From Nocardia australiensis (lineage in GTDB: Bacteria > Actinomycetota > Actinomycetes > Mycobacteriales > Mycobacteriaceae), in the NCBI RefSeq assembly GCF_020733705.1, contig NZ_JAJFZM010000005.1:1-64000 (forward strand): a stretch of 64,000 nucleotides of DNA, in the 5' to 3' direction. The stretch's first letter is position 1; the number at the start of each line of letters is the position of its first letter. The position numbers and the translations under genes are program-made. This document shows positions 45,276-53,592 of the stretch, piece by piece. The notes under the pieces were generated by a model. It saw nothing but the letters and a program-made list of their open reading frames with translations. It was not told where the DNA came from and searched no databases.

Positions 45276-45310
45276 GAGTGGGACCAGCAATCCAACGAGG
45301 AGAATCACCA

Positions 45311-47041
45311 ATGCTCTCTGATGACGACCGGCTCACCTCCCAGCGCATGCGCGACCAGTGGGCGGCCGACTACGGGAAAATGGTCCAGCGCTTCGGCGAC
45401 GCCGCTCCGGACCAGGCCACCCAGCCAATGTCCCAGTCCGGTCTCCCGCTGCAAAGTGCCTACTTCCCGCATGACCTCGACGGCATCGATGTCGAGAAAA
45501 AGATCGGAAGGCCGGGCGGTTATCCGTTCACACGCGGCAATCTGGCTGCTCAGCACCAGCTGATGGCCTGGGCTAACCAGCCGGTGATCGGTTACGGGCT
45601 CGCGGAGAACACTCGGGAGCGGATGGATTTCCTCGAGTCCCAGGGCATGGTCGGGTACTTCGGCCAGCGGTTCTACAACCTGGTATACGACCTGGTGTCC
45701 CATGAGGGCCTGGACCCCGACCATCCTGCGGCGCGGGGTCGCGTGGGCCAGTGCGGGATGGGCATCTACAACGTCCGGGACATGGCCCGCCTGTTCGACG
45801 GGATGGATCTACGCAAGATCAACGTCGTCCACATTACGTACTATCAAACGATCCCGGCGTTGGCGCAGTACATCGCCTACGGCGAGCGTATGGGAGTCAG
45901 CCCCGAAGAGCTTCGCGGCAACTCGATGAACTGGTACCACCAGTCGGCGTACGTCGGCATGAGTGCCTTCCCCCCTGCCCAAGGACTGAAGCTCGCCACC
46001 GAGCTGGTCTCCTACTGCTCCAAGCGCATGCCGCGCTGGAACACGACGAACTTCTTCGGCTACGGGATCGAGGAGGCCGGCGGCAATGCCGCTCAGGAAA
46101 CCGGTTTGATGGTGGCCTTCGGCCGTGAACTGGCCCGGGCCTGTACAGCCGCCGGGATGAAGCCGGATCAGTTCCTGCCTCGCTTCGGTTTCCAGTTCTC
46201 CCAGGCGAACGACTTCTTCGAGGAGATCGCAAAGATTCGGGCGATGCGCCGGATTTGGGCGACCACCATGCACGAAGAGTTCGGTGCCGAGGATCCGCGG
46301 TCGATGCATGTGCGTATTCACTCGCATACCTCCGGGGCGGTGCTCACCGCACAGCAGCCTCTGGTCAATCTGATCCGGACCTCGATCCATGCACTCGGTG
46401 CGGTCATTGCCGGTACCCAGGCGATGGAAGTCTCGGCCTATGACGAGGCGCTCGCGATCCCGTCACTGGAGGCACACACACTGGCGCTGCGGGTGCAACA
46501 GGTGATCCAGGAGGAGACCAACGTCACCGCGGTGTCCGACCCGCTGGCGGGCTCGTACTACGTCGAGGCGCTCACCGATCAGGTGGCGCGACGAGCTATG
46601 GAGATTGCCGACGAGGTCGAGAAGCAGGGCGGCTATGTCGCCGCACAGCAGTCCGGATGGATCCGTTCTGAGGTGGAGGCGTCGTCCGAGCACTGGCGGG
46701 ACATGGTCAACCGCGGCGAACGGCGCATCGTCGGGCTGAACTGCTATCAGGTCGACGAAGACGAGGACCGTGAGGTGTTCTCTGTCGACCCGTCGGTCGA
46801 GGAGATCGCAGTGGAGCGCATCCGCGAGTTGCGTGAAACTCGTGACCAGGCGCGTTACCAAAAGGCTATCGACGCCTTCGACGACGCGGCCCGACGGTTT
46901 GCACAGGCCGACGTCTCCGAGTTGGGGACCGACTACCTGATGGAAGCGGCGATCGAAGCGGCCCGGGCCGAGGCGAGTACCGGCGAAATGATGGCGGTAC
47001 TCAAGCAGCACCTCGGCTGGTCCGCCCCCCACGAATTCTGA
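45311..47041 (+). CDS. Divergent B12-dependent acyl-CoA mutase, large subunit
   Basis: A 576-residue protein of the methylmalonyl-CoA mutase large-chain family (TIM barrel plus linker, without the B12 domain, which is encoded next). Adenosylcobalamin contacts look kept: LTAQQ (Gln348) and AYDEA (Glu379). Substrate residues differ from all mutases I know: GYH, whose His holds the thioester carbonyl, is GYG (Gly252); the carboxylate-binding Arg of methylmalonyl-CoA mutase is Lys227; TxRQYAGF is replaced by MAWANQPVIGYG (85-96). VSAYDEAL is closer to hydroxyisobutyryl/isobutyryl-CoA mutases. A new substrate is likely. ATG 45311 follows CGAGGAG; the small subunit starts 22 bases after the stop. 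Confidence 0.88.
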   Translation: MLSDDDRLTSQRMRDQWAADYGKMVQRFGDAAPDQATQPMSQSGLPLQSAYFPHDLDGIDVEKKIGRPGGYPFTRGNLAAQHQLMAWANQPVIGYGLAENTRERMDFLESQGMVGYFGQRFYNLVYDLVSHEGLDPDHPAARGRVGQCGMGIYNVRDMARLFDGMDLRKINVVHITYYQTIPALAQYIAYGERMGVSPEELRGNSMNWYHQSAYVGMSAFPPAQGLKLATELVSYCSKRMPRWNTTNFFGYGIEEAGGNAAQETGLMVAFGRELARACTAAGMKPDQFLPRFGFQFSQANDFFEEIAKIRAMRRIWATTMHEEFGAEDPRSMHVRIHSHTSGAVLTAQQPLVNLIRTSIHALGAVIAGTQAMEVSAYDEALAIPSLEAHTLALRVQQVIQEETNVTAVSDPLAGSYYVEALTDQVARRAMEIADEVEKQGGYVAAQQSGWIRSEVEASSEHWRDMVNRGERRIVGLNCYQVDEDEDREVFSVDPSVEEIAVERIRELRETRDQARYQKAIDAFDDAARRFAQADVSELGTDYLMEAAIEAARAEASTGEMMAVLKQHLGWSAPHEF

Positions 47042-47063
47042 CCTCTAGCGACAAGGAATCACC

Positions 47064-47474
47064 ATGGATCGTCCCATCCGGACCCTGCTTGCCAAACCCA
47101 CACACGACAGTCACGACCGGGGAGTTCGCTACCTGGCGCGGGTACTCCGCGATGCCGGTTTCGAGGTCGTGTTCATGAACTTCCTGCTGCCTGAGGATGT
47201 CGTCAACGCCGCCACACAGGAGGACGTCGACGTCATCGGCATTTCCAGCTCGGCAGGTGGCCACATGCCGGTCTTTGCCGATGTAGCCGCGATGCTACGT
47301 CAGCGCGGACTTGATGACGTCCTTCTGATCGGCGGCGGGATCATCCCCGCCTCGGATGCCAAGAAGCTCCAACAGGAAGGGGTCGGCCGGATCTTCGGGC
47401 CCGGGAGTGACCCGGAGGAGATCCAGACCTACATCCGTGAGCACAGCCGCTCGGTTACCGGCATTCACCCCTGA
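47064..47474 (+). CDS. B12-dependent acyl-CoA mutase, small (cobalamin-binding) subunit
   Basis: A 136-residue Rossmann-like cobalamin domain. DSHDRG (residues 15-20) is the DxHxxG motif, so His17 is the lower cobalt ligand. The nucleotide-tail pocket continues with GISSSAGGH (SxL replaced by SSS) and GGGIIP near residue 90. It pairs with the large subunit just upstream as in 2-hydroxyisobutyryl-CoA and isobutyryl-CoA mutases, which are also split. All residues for B12 binding are present, so the unusual large subunit is probably a working B12 enzyme. Confidence 0.93.
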   Translation: MDRPIRTLLAKPTHDSHDRGVRYLARVLRDAGFEVVFMNFLLPEDVVNAATQEDVDVIGISSSAGGHMPVFADVAAMLRQRGLDDVLLIGGGIIPASDAKKLQQEGVGRIFGPGSDPEEIQTYIREHSRSVTGIHP

Positions 47475-47486
47475 TTGGAGATTGCC

Positions 47487-48395
47487 ATGAAGAATATCGC
47501 GATTCTTGGGGGCGGCGGGTTGATGGGGCACGGCATCGCGGTCGCCTGCCTTGCAGCAAGCGACACTCAGGTCACCATCGTCTCCCGACGGGATGAGTCG
47601 GTGAAGAGCGGGCTCGACGCCGTCGAGAACGGTAAGTACGGCCTTCGCCGAGCTGTCGCCCGGTCCCGCATGACCGCCGAGGCTGCCGAAGAGGCTCTCT
47701 CTCGGCTGCACGGCACCACGGACTACTCCGAAGGACTCGGCGAGGCCGACCTGATCTTCGAGTCGATTCCCGAGGTTCCGAAGCTGAAGCTCGCAGCGCT
47801 CGAGGCCGTGGGTGCGGCTGCCCCGGCGCACGCAGCGGTGGCTACCAACACCTCCAGCATCATGATCGCCGAACTCTGCTCGGCACTCCCGGATCCTTCG
47901 CGGCTTATCGGCACCCATTGGTTCTACCCGTCGAATGTGATGCCCCTGGTCGAGGTCGCCGAAAGCGCTTTGACCGCACCGGAGGTGACCACCCAGGTGG
48001 TGGACTTCCTGACCTCGATCGGCAAGCGGCCGGTCCGGGTCAAGGACGCGCCGGGCTTTTTCATGACTCGGTTCGTCAACAACTTCATCGCCGAGGCGAT
48101 CCGGGCCGTCGAGCTGGGGATTACCGGGCCGGCCGAGGTCGATGAGATGGTCCGGACCGGGCTCGGCTGGCCGATGGGCGTATTCGAGTTGCTGGACGAC
48201 ACCGCATCCTTCGACGCCTGGTACCACGCCCAGGAGTACCTGCAGGAGATGTGCGGGGAGCGGTACCAGGTGCCGCCATTGGCTCGTCAGGTGTTCGCGG
48301 CCGGCTACCTGGGCGACAAGACCTTCAAGCCGACGAGTCGCGGCGGCTGGTACGACTTCCTTGGCGTGTCCCGCGACAAGGGATCCGAGGCCTGA
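47487..48395 (+). CDS. 3-hydroxyacyl-CoA dehydrogenase
   Basis: A 302-residue single-domain HAD. The NAD loop is ILGGGGLMGHGIA (residues 6-18). The catalytic pair is His144 (GTHWFYPSNVMPLVEV) and Glu156, with NTSS near 121 as substrate contact; PGFFMTRFVNNFIAEA is the C-terminal dimer domain. It oxidises a 3-hydroxyacyl-CoA. Placed directly behind the mutase genes, it could take a 3-hydroxyacyl-CoA formed by the rearrangement. TTG 47475 is in frame, but ATG 47487 gives the standard N terminus. Confidence 0.92.
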   Translation: MKNIAILGGGGLMGHGIAVACLAASDTQVTIVSRRDESVKSGLDAVENGKYGLRRAVARSRMTAEAAEEALSRLHGTTDYSEGLGEADLIFESIPEVPKLKLAALEAVGAAAPAHAAVATNTSSIMIAELCSALPDPSRLIGTHWFYPSNVMPLVEVAESALTAPEVTTQVVDFLTSIGKRPVRVKDAPGFFMTRFVNNFIAEAIRAVELGITGPAEVDEMVRTGLGWPMGVFELLDDTASFDAWYHAQEYLQEMCGERYQVPPLARQVFAAGYLGDKTFKPTSRGGWYDFLGVSRDKGSEA

Positions 48396-48396
48396 C

Positions 48397-49407
48397 ATGT
48401 GCGGACCCATCGACGGTGGAGCCTCGACGACCGTATACAGGTCCCGTCCCACAGACTTGGAATTCGACGTGATCACGCTGGCAGACGACATCCACGTCCT
48501 GCGTGCCCGCAGCACCCACTGGCCGTCGCCGAGCAATGTCGTGGTCATCGAGGACGGCGACGGGCTGACCCTGCTCGACTGCGGGTTCGGCACCGAGGAG
48601 GCGCGCGACGGTTTGGATCGCGCGCTGCGCACCCTGGGCTACGAGATCGGCGCAGTGCATACCGTCGTCGTCACCCATCCACATCTCGACCACGCTGGTG
48701 GGATCGGTCTGTTACCGGAACGGGTCCGGGTGCTCGGTCCGACCGGCCTGGGCGAAACCGTCGCGGACGCAGTCGCCTCCGCGGAGCTGATATTCCCCAC
48801 AGCAGTGCGTGCGCTCGCGCCAGAACGTGCCGATTTGGAGATCGTCGAGCACTTCCGGACCGACTGCGGGGTCCTCGACGGGCCGGTGGAGGTGACTGCA
48901 CTGGTCCCCGGCGAGGATGTCAATATCGGCCGGACCAGCTGGCAGGTGGTGCTGACTCCGGGCCACGCGGACGGCATGTACTCCTATGTCGAGTCGAATT
49001 TAGGGATCGTGGTGTGCTCCGACGTCCTCGTCGCTCGCGGGACGTCTATCCCGTGGTACGCACCGGGTGGCGGCGGAACCCGCGGTTACCTGGGCGGTCT
49101 GGGTCGGCTCGCCGAGCTGGATTTGCAGCTCGCAATACCCGGGCATGGGGGCATGATCTACGGCGCCGACAACTGCTCGGCCGCCATTATCAAGACCAGC
49201 GAGCGCATCGAACGCCGTACCGACGCGGTCATGCGCGCCTTGGACGCTGGGCCGCTCAGCTTCGCGGAGCTGGAAGCGGAAATCTACCCCCAACGGGTAT
49301 ATGACGTGATCCCCTGGGCGGCGAGCGTACTCGCCACCCACCTCCTCGAAGGCATCGAGGATGGGGCGCTCCACCGCCACGACGACGTCTTCTCAACCAC
49401 CGCGTGA
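48397..49407 (+). CDS. Metallo-beta-lactamase-fold hydrolase
   Basis: A 336-residue MBL-fold protein with the metal motif THPHLDHAGG (His94, His96, Asp98, His99), a later His in LTPGHADGMYSY, Asp in VVCSDVLVA and His in IPGHGGMIYG, so a dinuclear site is complete. A C-terminal winged-helix-like tail (PLSFAELEAEIY) resembles LACTB2-type members. In this operon a CoA-thioester or lactone hydrolase is plausible (inference). ATG 48397 follows CCGAGG and lies 1 base after the dehydrogenase stop; GTG 48469 is an alternative. Confidence 0.85.
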   Translation: MCGPIDGGASTTVYRSRPTDLEFDVITLADDIHVLRARSTHWPSPSNVVVIEDGDGLTLLDCGFGTEEARDGLDRALRTLGYEIGAVHTVVVTHPHLDHAGGIGLLPERVRVLGPTGLGETVADAVASAELIFPTAVRALAPERADLEIVEHFRTDCGVLDGPVEVTALVPGEDVNIGRTSWQVVLTPGHADGMYSYVESNLGIVVCSDVLVARGTSIPWYAPGGGGTRGYLGGLGRLAELDLQLAIPGHGGMIYGADNCSAAIIKTSERIERRTDAVMRALDAGPLSFAELEAEIYPQRVYDVIPWAASVLATHLLEGIEDGALHRHDDVFSTTA

Positions 49408-50429
49408 TCGGAGACCATATCCCCATGTCCCTGGCACAGCGTACCCCGGCGGAATTTCACGATTTGGTCGTCGCTGGCGACCACGTCGCCGTTGCCCGCG
49501 CCATCAGCCTGGTGGAGAACGGTGCGAGCGCCGCGCTGCACTCGGCGCTGTTTCCTCGCACCGGTAGAGCCTTCACAATCGGCATCACCGGGCCGCCCGG
49601 AGCCGGCAAGTCCACACTGGTCGACCAACTGGCCGCCGAATACCGCAAACGGGGCCTGACCGTCGGGGTACTCGCGGTCGATCCGTCCAGCCCCTTCACC
49701 CGTGGCGCCCTGCTCGGCGACCGCGTGCGGATGCGCTCCACCCCCGACGATCAGGGCTTGTTCATTCGGTCGATGGCCAACCGTGGCCACGTCGGAGGCC
49801 TGGCACTGGCGGCGCCGAGTGCGATCCGGGTCCTCGACGCGGCAGGGTTCGACCGCGTGCTCGTCGAAACGGTAGGTGTCGGGCAGTCGGAGGTGGACGT
49901 GGTCGGCACGGTGGACTGCACAGTGGTCGTCGAGGTTCCTGGGCTGGGCGACGTGGTCCAGACGATGAAGGCGGGGTTGATGGAGATCGCCGACCGCTTC
50001 GTGGTGAACAAGGCTGACCGCGAAGGCGCCAGCCGGTTGGCCGGGGACTTGCGGCGGATGGTGCGCGAGCGTCACCGAGGCGACGCGAAACCAACCGTAA
50101 CGATGACCCAGGCCCAGAATGGCACCGGTGTGGACGAGCTGGCCGACTCCCTCGAGCAGTTCCGCGACCACCTGATCGATAGCGGCGCGCTGGATCGACG
50201 TCGCGAGGAGAACCTAGCGCGGGAGGTGGCGGCCTTCGTCGGAGAGTATGCCCGGCGTCGATTGATCGGCGACGACCTTCGACAGCTACCCAAAGAGATG
50301 CTGCGCGACCTGAGGGAGCGCACCCGTGACCCGGAGGGTATCGCCGCCGGCATTGTGGATGCCGCGCTCGAGTCGAGTCGAGAGGAGGTCAGCGATGTTC
50401 GACTCACTGCTGATCGCAAACCGAGGTGA
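49404..50429 (+). CDS. meaB: MeaB/ArgK-type G-protein chaperone of B12 mutases
   Basis: A 341-residue SIMIBI GTPase. P-loop GPPGAGKS (63-70), VDPSSPFTRGALLGDRVRM, the switch ETVGVGQSE, and NKAD for guanine are all intact; the C-terminal helices form the dimer arm. MeaB-type proteins load adenosylcobalamin into acyl-CoA mutases and remove damaged cofactor. Its presence in the same operon as the odd mutase is strong support that this mutase works with B12. GTG 49404 overlaps the hydrolase stop; ATG 49425 behind GGAG is an alternative start. Confidence 0.93.
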   Translation: MIGDHIPMSLAQRTPAEFHDLVVAGDHVAVARAISLVENGASAALHSALFPRTGRAFTIGITGPPGAGKSTLVDQLAAEYRKRGLTVGVLAVDPSSPFTRGALLGDRVRMRSTPDDQGLFIRSMANRGHVGGLALAAPSAIRVLDAAGFDRVLVETVGVGQSEVDVVGTVDCTVVVEVPGLGDVVQTMKAGLMEIADRFVVNKADREGASRLAGDLRRMVRERHRGDAKPTVTMTQAQNGTGVDELADSLEQFRDHLIDSGALDRRREENLAREVAAFVGEYARRRLIGDDLRQLPKEMLRDLRERTRDPEGIAAGIVDAALESSREEVSDVRLTADRKPR

Positions 50430-51744
50430 GATTGCGCGGCGGATCATCCGGACTGCCAAGCAGATGGGGATCCGAACCGTCGCCGTGTACAGCGACGTTG
50501 ACGCCACCTTGCCGTATGTCGAGGATGCGGACCAGGCCGTCGCGCTGACCGGAGGGCGCTCGGGGCGTGCTTACCTCGATGCCGAGGAATTACTCGACGT
50601 CGCCCATGCGACAGGTGCCCAGGCGGTTCACCCAGGCTATGGCTTCCTCGCCGAAAACGCCGACTTCGCGAAGGCCGTCACAGCAGCAGGGCTGACCTGG
50701 GTTGGTCCACATGCGGACGCGATCCTCGCCATGGGCAACAAGATCAACGCCCGCAACATCATGCGTGACGCCGGAGTCCCGGTGGCTGGTGGGACAGCGG
50801 AGCCGGTGCGTGATCTTGCCGCCGCTGAGGCCCAGGCGGACCAGATCGGGTATCCGATCATGGTCAAGGCCGCCGCAGGCGGCGGCGGCATCGGGATGAG
50901 CCTGGCCCGAGACCCTGACGAGCTACGACGTGCCTACGAGACCGCGACCACCAGAGCTGAAAGATTCTTCGGCTCACCCGACATCCTGCTCGAACGGTTC
51001 ATCGAAGCCGCACGCCATGTGGAGATCCAGATCCTCGGCGCTCCCGACGGCTCGGTTGTTGTCCTGGGAGAGCGAGACTGCTCACTGCAACGTCGCCGCC
51101 AGAAGATCGCCGAGGAGACCCCGTCACCGGGCCTTACTCCGGCATTGCGAGCCCGGATGATCGAGGGCGCGCGGCGAGCGGCCGCGGCGATCGAATACCG
51201 CAACGCCGGCACCGTCGAATGCTTGGTCGACATGGCCACCGAGGAATACGTGTTTTTGGAAATGAACACGCGGCTGCAGGTCGAACATCCGATCACCGAG
51301 CTGACCACGTCGGTGGACCTGGTCGAGCAGCAGTTGTTGGTGGCGGCGGGCCAGGCGCCCTCCTGCGGTTTGGATCCGTACGTTGATGCCAGCGGCCACG
51401 CTATCGAACTTCGGGTATGCGCTGAGGACCCGCGCACGTTCCTGCCGTCCCCAGGCACGATCACCAGCTGGAAAGAGCCCGCAGGGGAGCACATTCGGGT
51501 CGATGCGGGATATCGCACGGGGAGCACGGTCAGCCTCCACTACGACTCATTGCTGGCCAAGCTCTGTGTCTGGGGCGAGGACCGAGCGGCGGCGATCGCC
51601 CGGGGGCGCGATGCCGTCGCGGGGTTCACCGTGGAGGGCGTCAAGACCAATCTGCCGTTCCTCGCCGACCTGCTCCGGTCGCCCAACTTCGTCAGCGGGC
51701 GTTACGACACCGGCTTCGTCGAGTCCGGGAGCGTTCATGAATAA
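50395..51744 (+). CDS. Biotin carboxylase, stand-alone
   Basis: A 449-residue AccC-type biotin carboxylase. The N lobe (FDSLLIANRGEIARRIIRTA), ATP-grasp lid KAAAGGGGIGM, ERDCSLQRRRQKIAEE, EMNTRLQVEHPITE and the C lobe are complete, and it ends without a biotinyl domain. It carboxylates the biotin of the 79-residue carrier at 42473. The stand-alone form is unusual for actinobacterial acyl-CoA carboxylases. ATG 50395 lies inside the end of meaB (35-base overlap) after a GAGGAGG site. Confidence 0.93.
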   Translation: MFDSLLIANRGEIARRIIRTAKQMGIRTVAVYSDVDATLPYVEDADQAVALTGGRSGRAYLDAEELLDVAHATGAQAVHPGYGFLAENADFAKAVTAAGLTWVGPHADAILAMGNKINARNIMRDAGVPVAGGTAEPVRDLAAAEAQADQIGYPIMVKAAAGGGGIGMSLARDPDELRRAYETATTRAERFFGSPDILLERFIEAARHVEIQILGAPDGSVVVLGERDCSLQRRRQKIAEETPSPGLTPALRARMIEGARRAAAAIEYRNAGTVECLVDMATEEYVFLEMNTRLQVEHPITELTTSVDLVEQQLLVAAGQAPSCGLDPYVDASGHAIELRVCAEDPRTFLPSPGTITSWKEPAGEHIRVDAGYRTGSTVSLHYDSLLAKLCVWGEDRAAAIARGRDAVAGFTVEGVKTNLPFLADLLRSPNFVSGRYDTGFVESGSVHE

Positions 51745-51882
51745 GTGACACGCCTCAGCAGTGCCTCTTTCCTGACGACCGCGGCACACCGCGGATTCTC
51801 ACAGACTTCGGTCCCGTGCCCCGAAGCGGCTGGCCGGTCGCCCAGATGCGACGGCTCGATCCACAAAAGAGCATGGCTACTT

Positions 51883-51902
51883 GTTGTGCGGATACGCACA
51901 AC
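51883..51902. promoter_or_regulatory. Perfect palindrome before the acyl-CoA ligase
   Basis: GTTGTGCG-GATA-CGCACAAC, an 8-bp perfect inverted repeat, lies in the 190-base gap between the biotin carboxylase stop and the ligase start, 31 bases before ATG 51934. It can be an operator dimer site or a hairpin adjusting expression between the genes. It is not similar to the shared 26-bp element. Confidence 0.45.
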
Positions 51903-51933
51903 GGCCCGGCAATCGAGAATGCAGGAGTATCCG

Positions 51934-53493
51934 ATGACAGTGGCAGACAACCTCACCATGGGCAATGTCATCAGGCGCGCGGCCACGCAATACCCGCGGC
52001 GCACCGCGATCATCTACGAAGACCGTCGGTACACCTACGCGGAATACAACCGCCGGGTCAATCGTGCGGCGAACATGCTGACCAGCCTCGGTGTCGAACA
52101 CGGAGGGCACGTAGCAATCCTCGGCCGGAACTCGGTCGAATTCCTCGAGATGTGCCATGCCTCGGCGAAGATCGGCGCAGTTTTCGGCACTGTCAATTGG
52201 CGGTTGGCCCCGCAGGAGATCGCCTTCATCGTCTCCGACGGCGACGCGTCGGTGCTGGTCATCGAGGCCGGCTTCCAGGATTTGGTGGCGCCGATCGTGG
52301 ACCAGCTCGGCGATACCAAGTTGGTCGTCTTCGACGGCGAGATCACCCTACCGGGGGCGTTGTCGTACCTGGAGCTGACCGCTGATGCTGCGGACACCGA
52401 GCCGGTAGCGGAGGTGGGCAGCCAGGACGAAGCACTGATCATGTACACCTCAGGCACAACCGGGCTCCCCAAGGGCGCCGTGCTCACGCATGGCAACGTG
52501 TGCTGGGACGCGATCAGCTATCTCACCTACTTTGCGCCGAGTCACACCGACGCCCTCCTTGTCGGAATGCCGATGAACCACGTCAGTGGGCTTCACATGC
52601 AGACCTCGGCGTTCCTGATTCGAGGTCTGCCGCTGGTGATCATGCGTCAGTGGGACCCGCAGGGTGCCTGCGAGCTCATACAGCGACATCGGATCACCAT
52701 GGCCACCATTCTGGTCACCCCACTACAACAACTACTGGACTTCCCGAGCCTCGGGGACTACGACCTGACATCGCTTCGACTGGTGTTCACCGCAGCGGCC
52801 AAGTACACCCGCGAACTGCCGATCCGGGCTATGCACCTGCTGTCGATAGATCGGTTGCTGTTCGGTTACGGACTGACCGAAGCGGCCCCGCTGGCCAGCA
52901 TCACTGAATTCTCCGGCGAGATGCTCCAAATGGAGAACACCCTGGGTTTCCCACTTTGGTACAACGACGTGCGGATCGTCGATGAGTTCGACCAACAAGT
53001 GCCCGACGGGGAGATCGGCGAGATCGTGATCCGTGGGCCGAACGTGTTCAAGGGCTACTACAAGCGACCCGAGGTCAACGCCGAAGTCTTGCGCGGCGGC
53101 TGGTTGCATACCGGTGATCTTGGATGGTTGCGCGACAACTACCTGTACTTCGCCGACCGCAGCAAGGACATGATCAAGAGCGGTGGCCTCAACGTCTACT
53201 CACTCGAAGTAGAGATGGGGTTGCTCGCAGCGAACCCGGAGCTGGCCGGGGTCTCGGTCGTAGGTGTGCCTAATGAGAGGTGGGGCGAGGCCGTGGTTGC
53301 GTTCGCGGTTCGGCGACCGGAGGCGAGCGGGCCGACCGCTGAGGAACTGGTGGCCAATGCCCGTCAGCACATAGCCGGCTTCAAGTTGCCCAAACAGGTC
53401 TACTTTGTCGAGGAATTGCCTACGAACGTCTCCGGAAAGATTCGCAAGAACGTGCTGCGGGAGTGGGCGAGCAACGGGTCCTTGGACAGCTGA
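51934..53493 (+). CDS. Acyl-CoA ligase (AMP-forming)
   Basis: A 519-residue ANL-superfamily ligase. Motifs: MYTSGTTGLPKGAVLTH (ATP loop), GMPMNHVSGLHM, YGLTEAAP, HTGDLGW, DRSKDMIKSGGLNVYSLEVE (hinge) and the catalytic Lys in VSGKIRKN. It would activate the free carboxylic acid that feeds the pathway. The open frame extends to 51745, but ATG 51934 behind GCAGGAG matches the family start (NLTMGNVIRRAATQYP). Confidence 0.92.
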   Translation: MTVADNLTMGNVIRRAATQYPRRTAIIYEDRRYTYAEYNRRVNRAANMLTSLGVEHGGHVAILGRNSVEFLEMCHASAKIGAVFGTVNWRLAPQEIAFIVSDGDASVLVIEAGFQDLVAPIVDQLGDTKLVVFDGEITLPGALSYLELTADAADTEPVAEVGSQDEALIMYTSGTTGLPKGAVLTHGNVCWDAISYLTYFAPSHTDALLVGMPMNHVSGLHMQTSAFLIRGLPLVIMRQWDPQGACELIQRHRITMATILVTPLQQLLDFPSLGDYDLTSLRLVFTAAAKYTRELPIRAMHLLSIDRLLFGYGLTEAAPLASITEFSGEMLQMENTLGFPLWYNDVRIVDEFDQQVPDGEIGEIVIRGPNVFKGYYKRPEVNAEVLRGGWLHTGDLGWLRDNYLYFADRSKDMIKSGGLNVYSLEVEMGLLAANPELAGVSVVGVPNERWGEAVVAFAVRRPEASGPTAEELVANARQHIAGFKLPKQVYFVEELPTNVSGKIRKNVLREWASNGSLDS

Positions 53494-53502
53494 ACGGGCC
53501 GA

Positions 53503-53530
53503 GTCCGGCAGCCGAGCGAGCCTGCCGGAC
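53503..53530 (+). terminator. Hairpin after the ligase
   Basis: A perfect 9-bp stem GTCCGGCAG/CTGCCGGAC with a 10-base loop, ten bases after the ligase stop. There is no T tract. It may end or attenuate the operon before the adenosyltransferase gene. Confidence 0.45.
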
Positions 53531-53592
53531 GTCAGACCCCGCAGAAAGGAGGCGAGCACAGGTGCTGAGTATCGCGGCTGTGCTCGAGAAAA

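Noticed and set aside
45311..47041. Naming the mutase as methylmalonyl-CoA or 2-hydroxyisobutyryl-CoA mutase
   Set aside because: The thioester His is Gly and the substrate strand differs, so neither name is supported although the family is clear.
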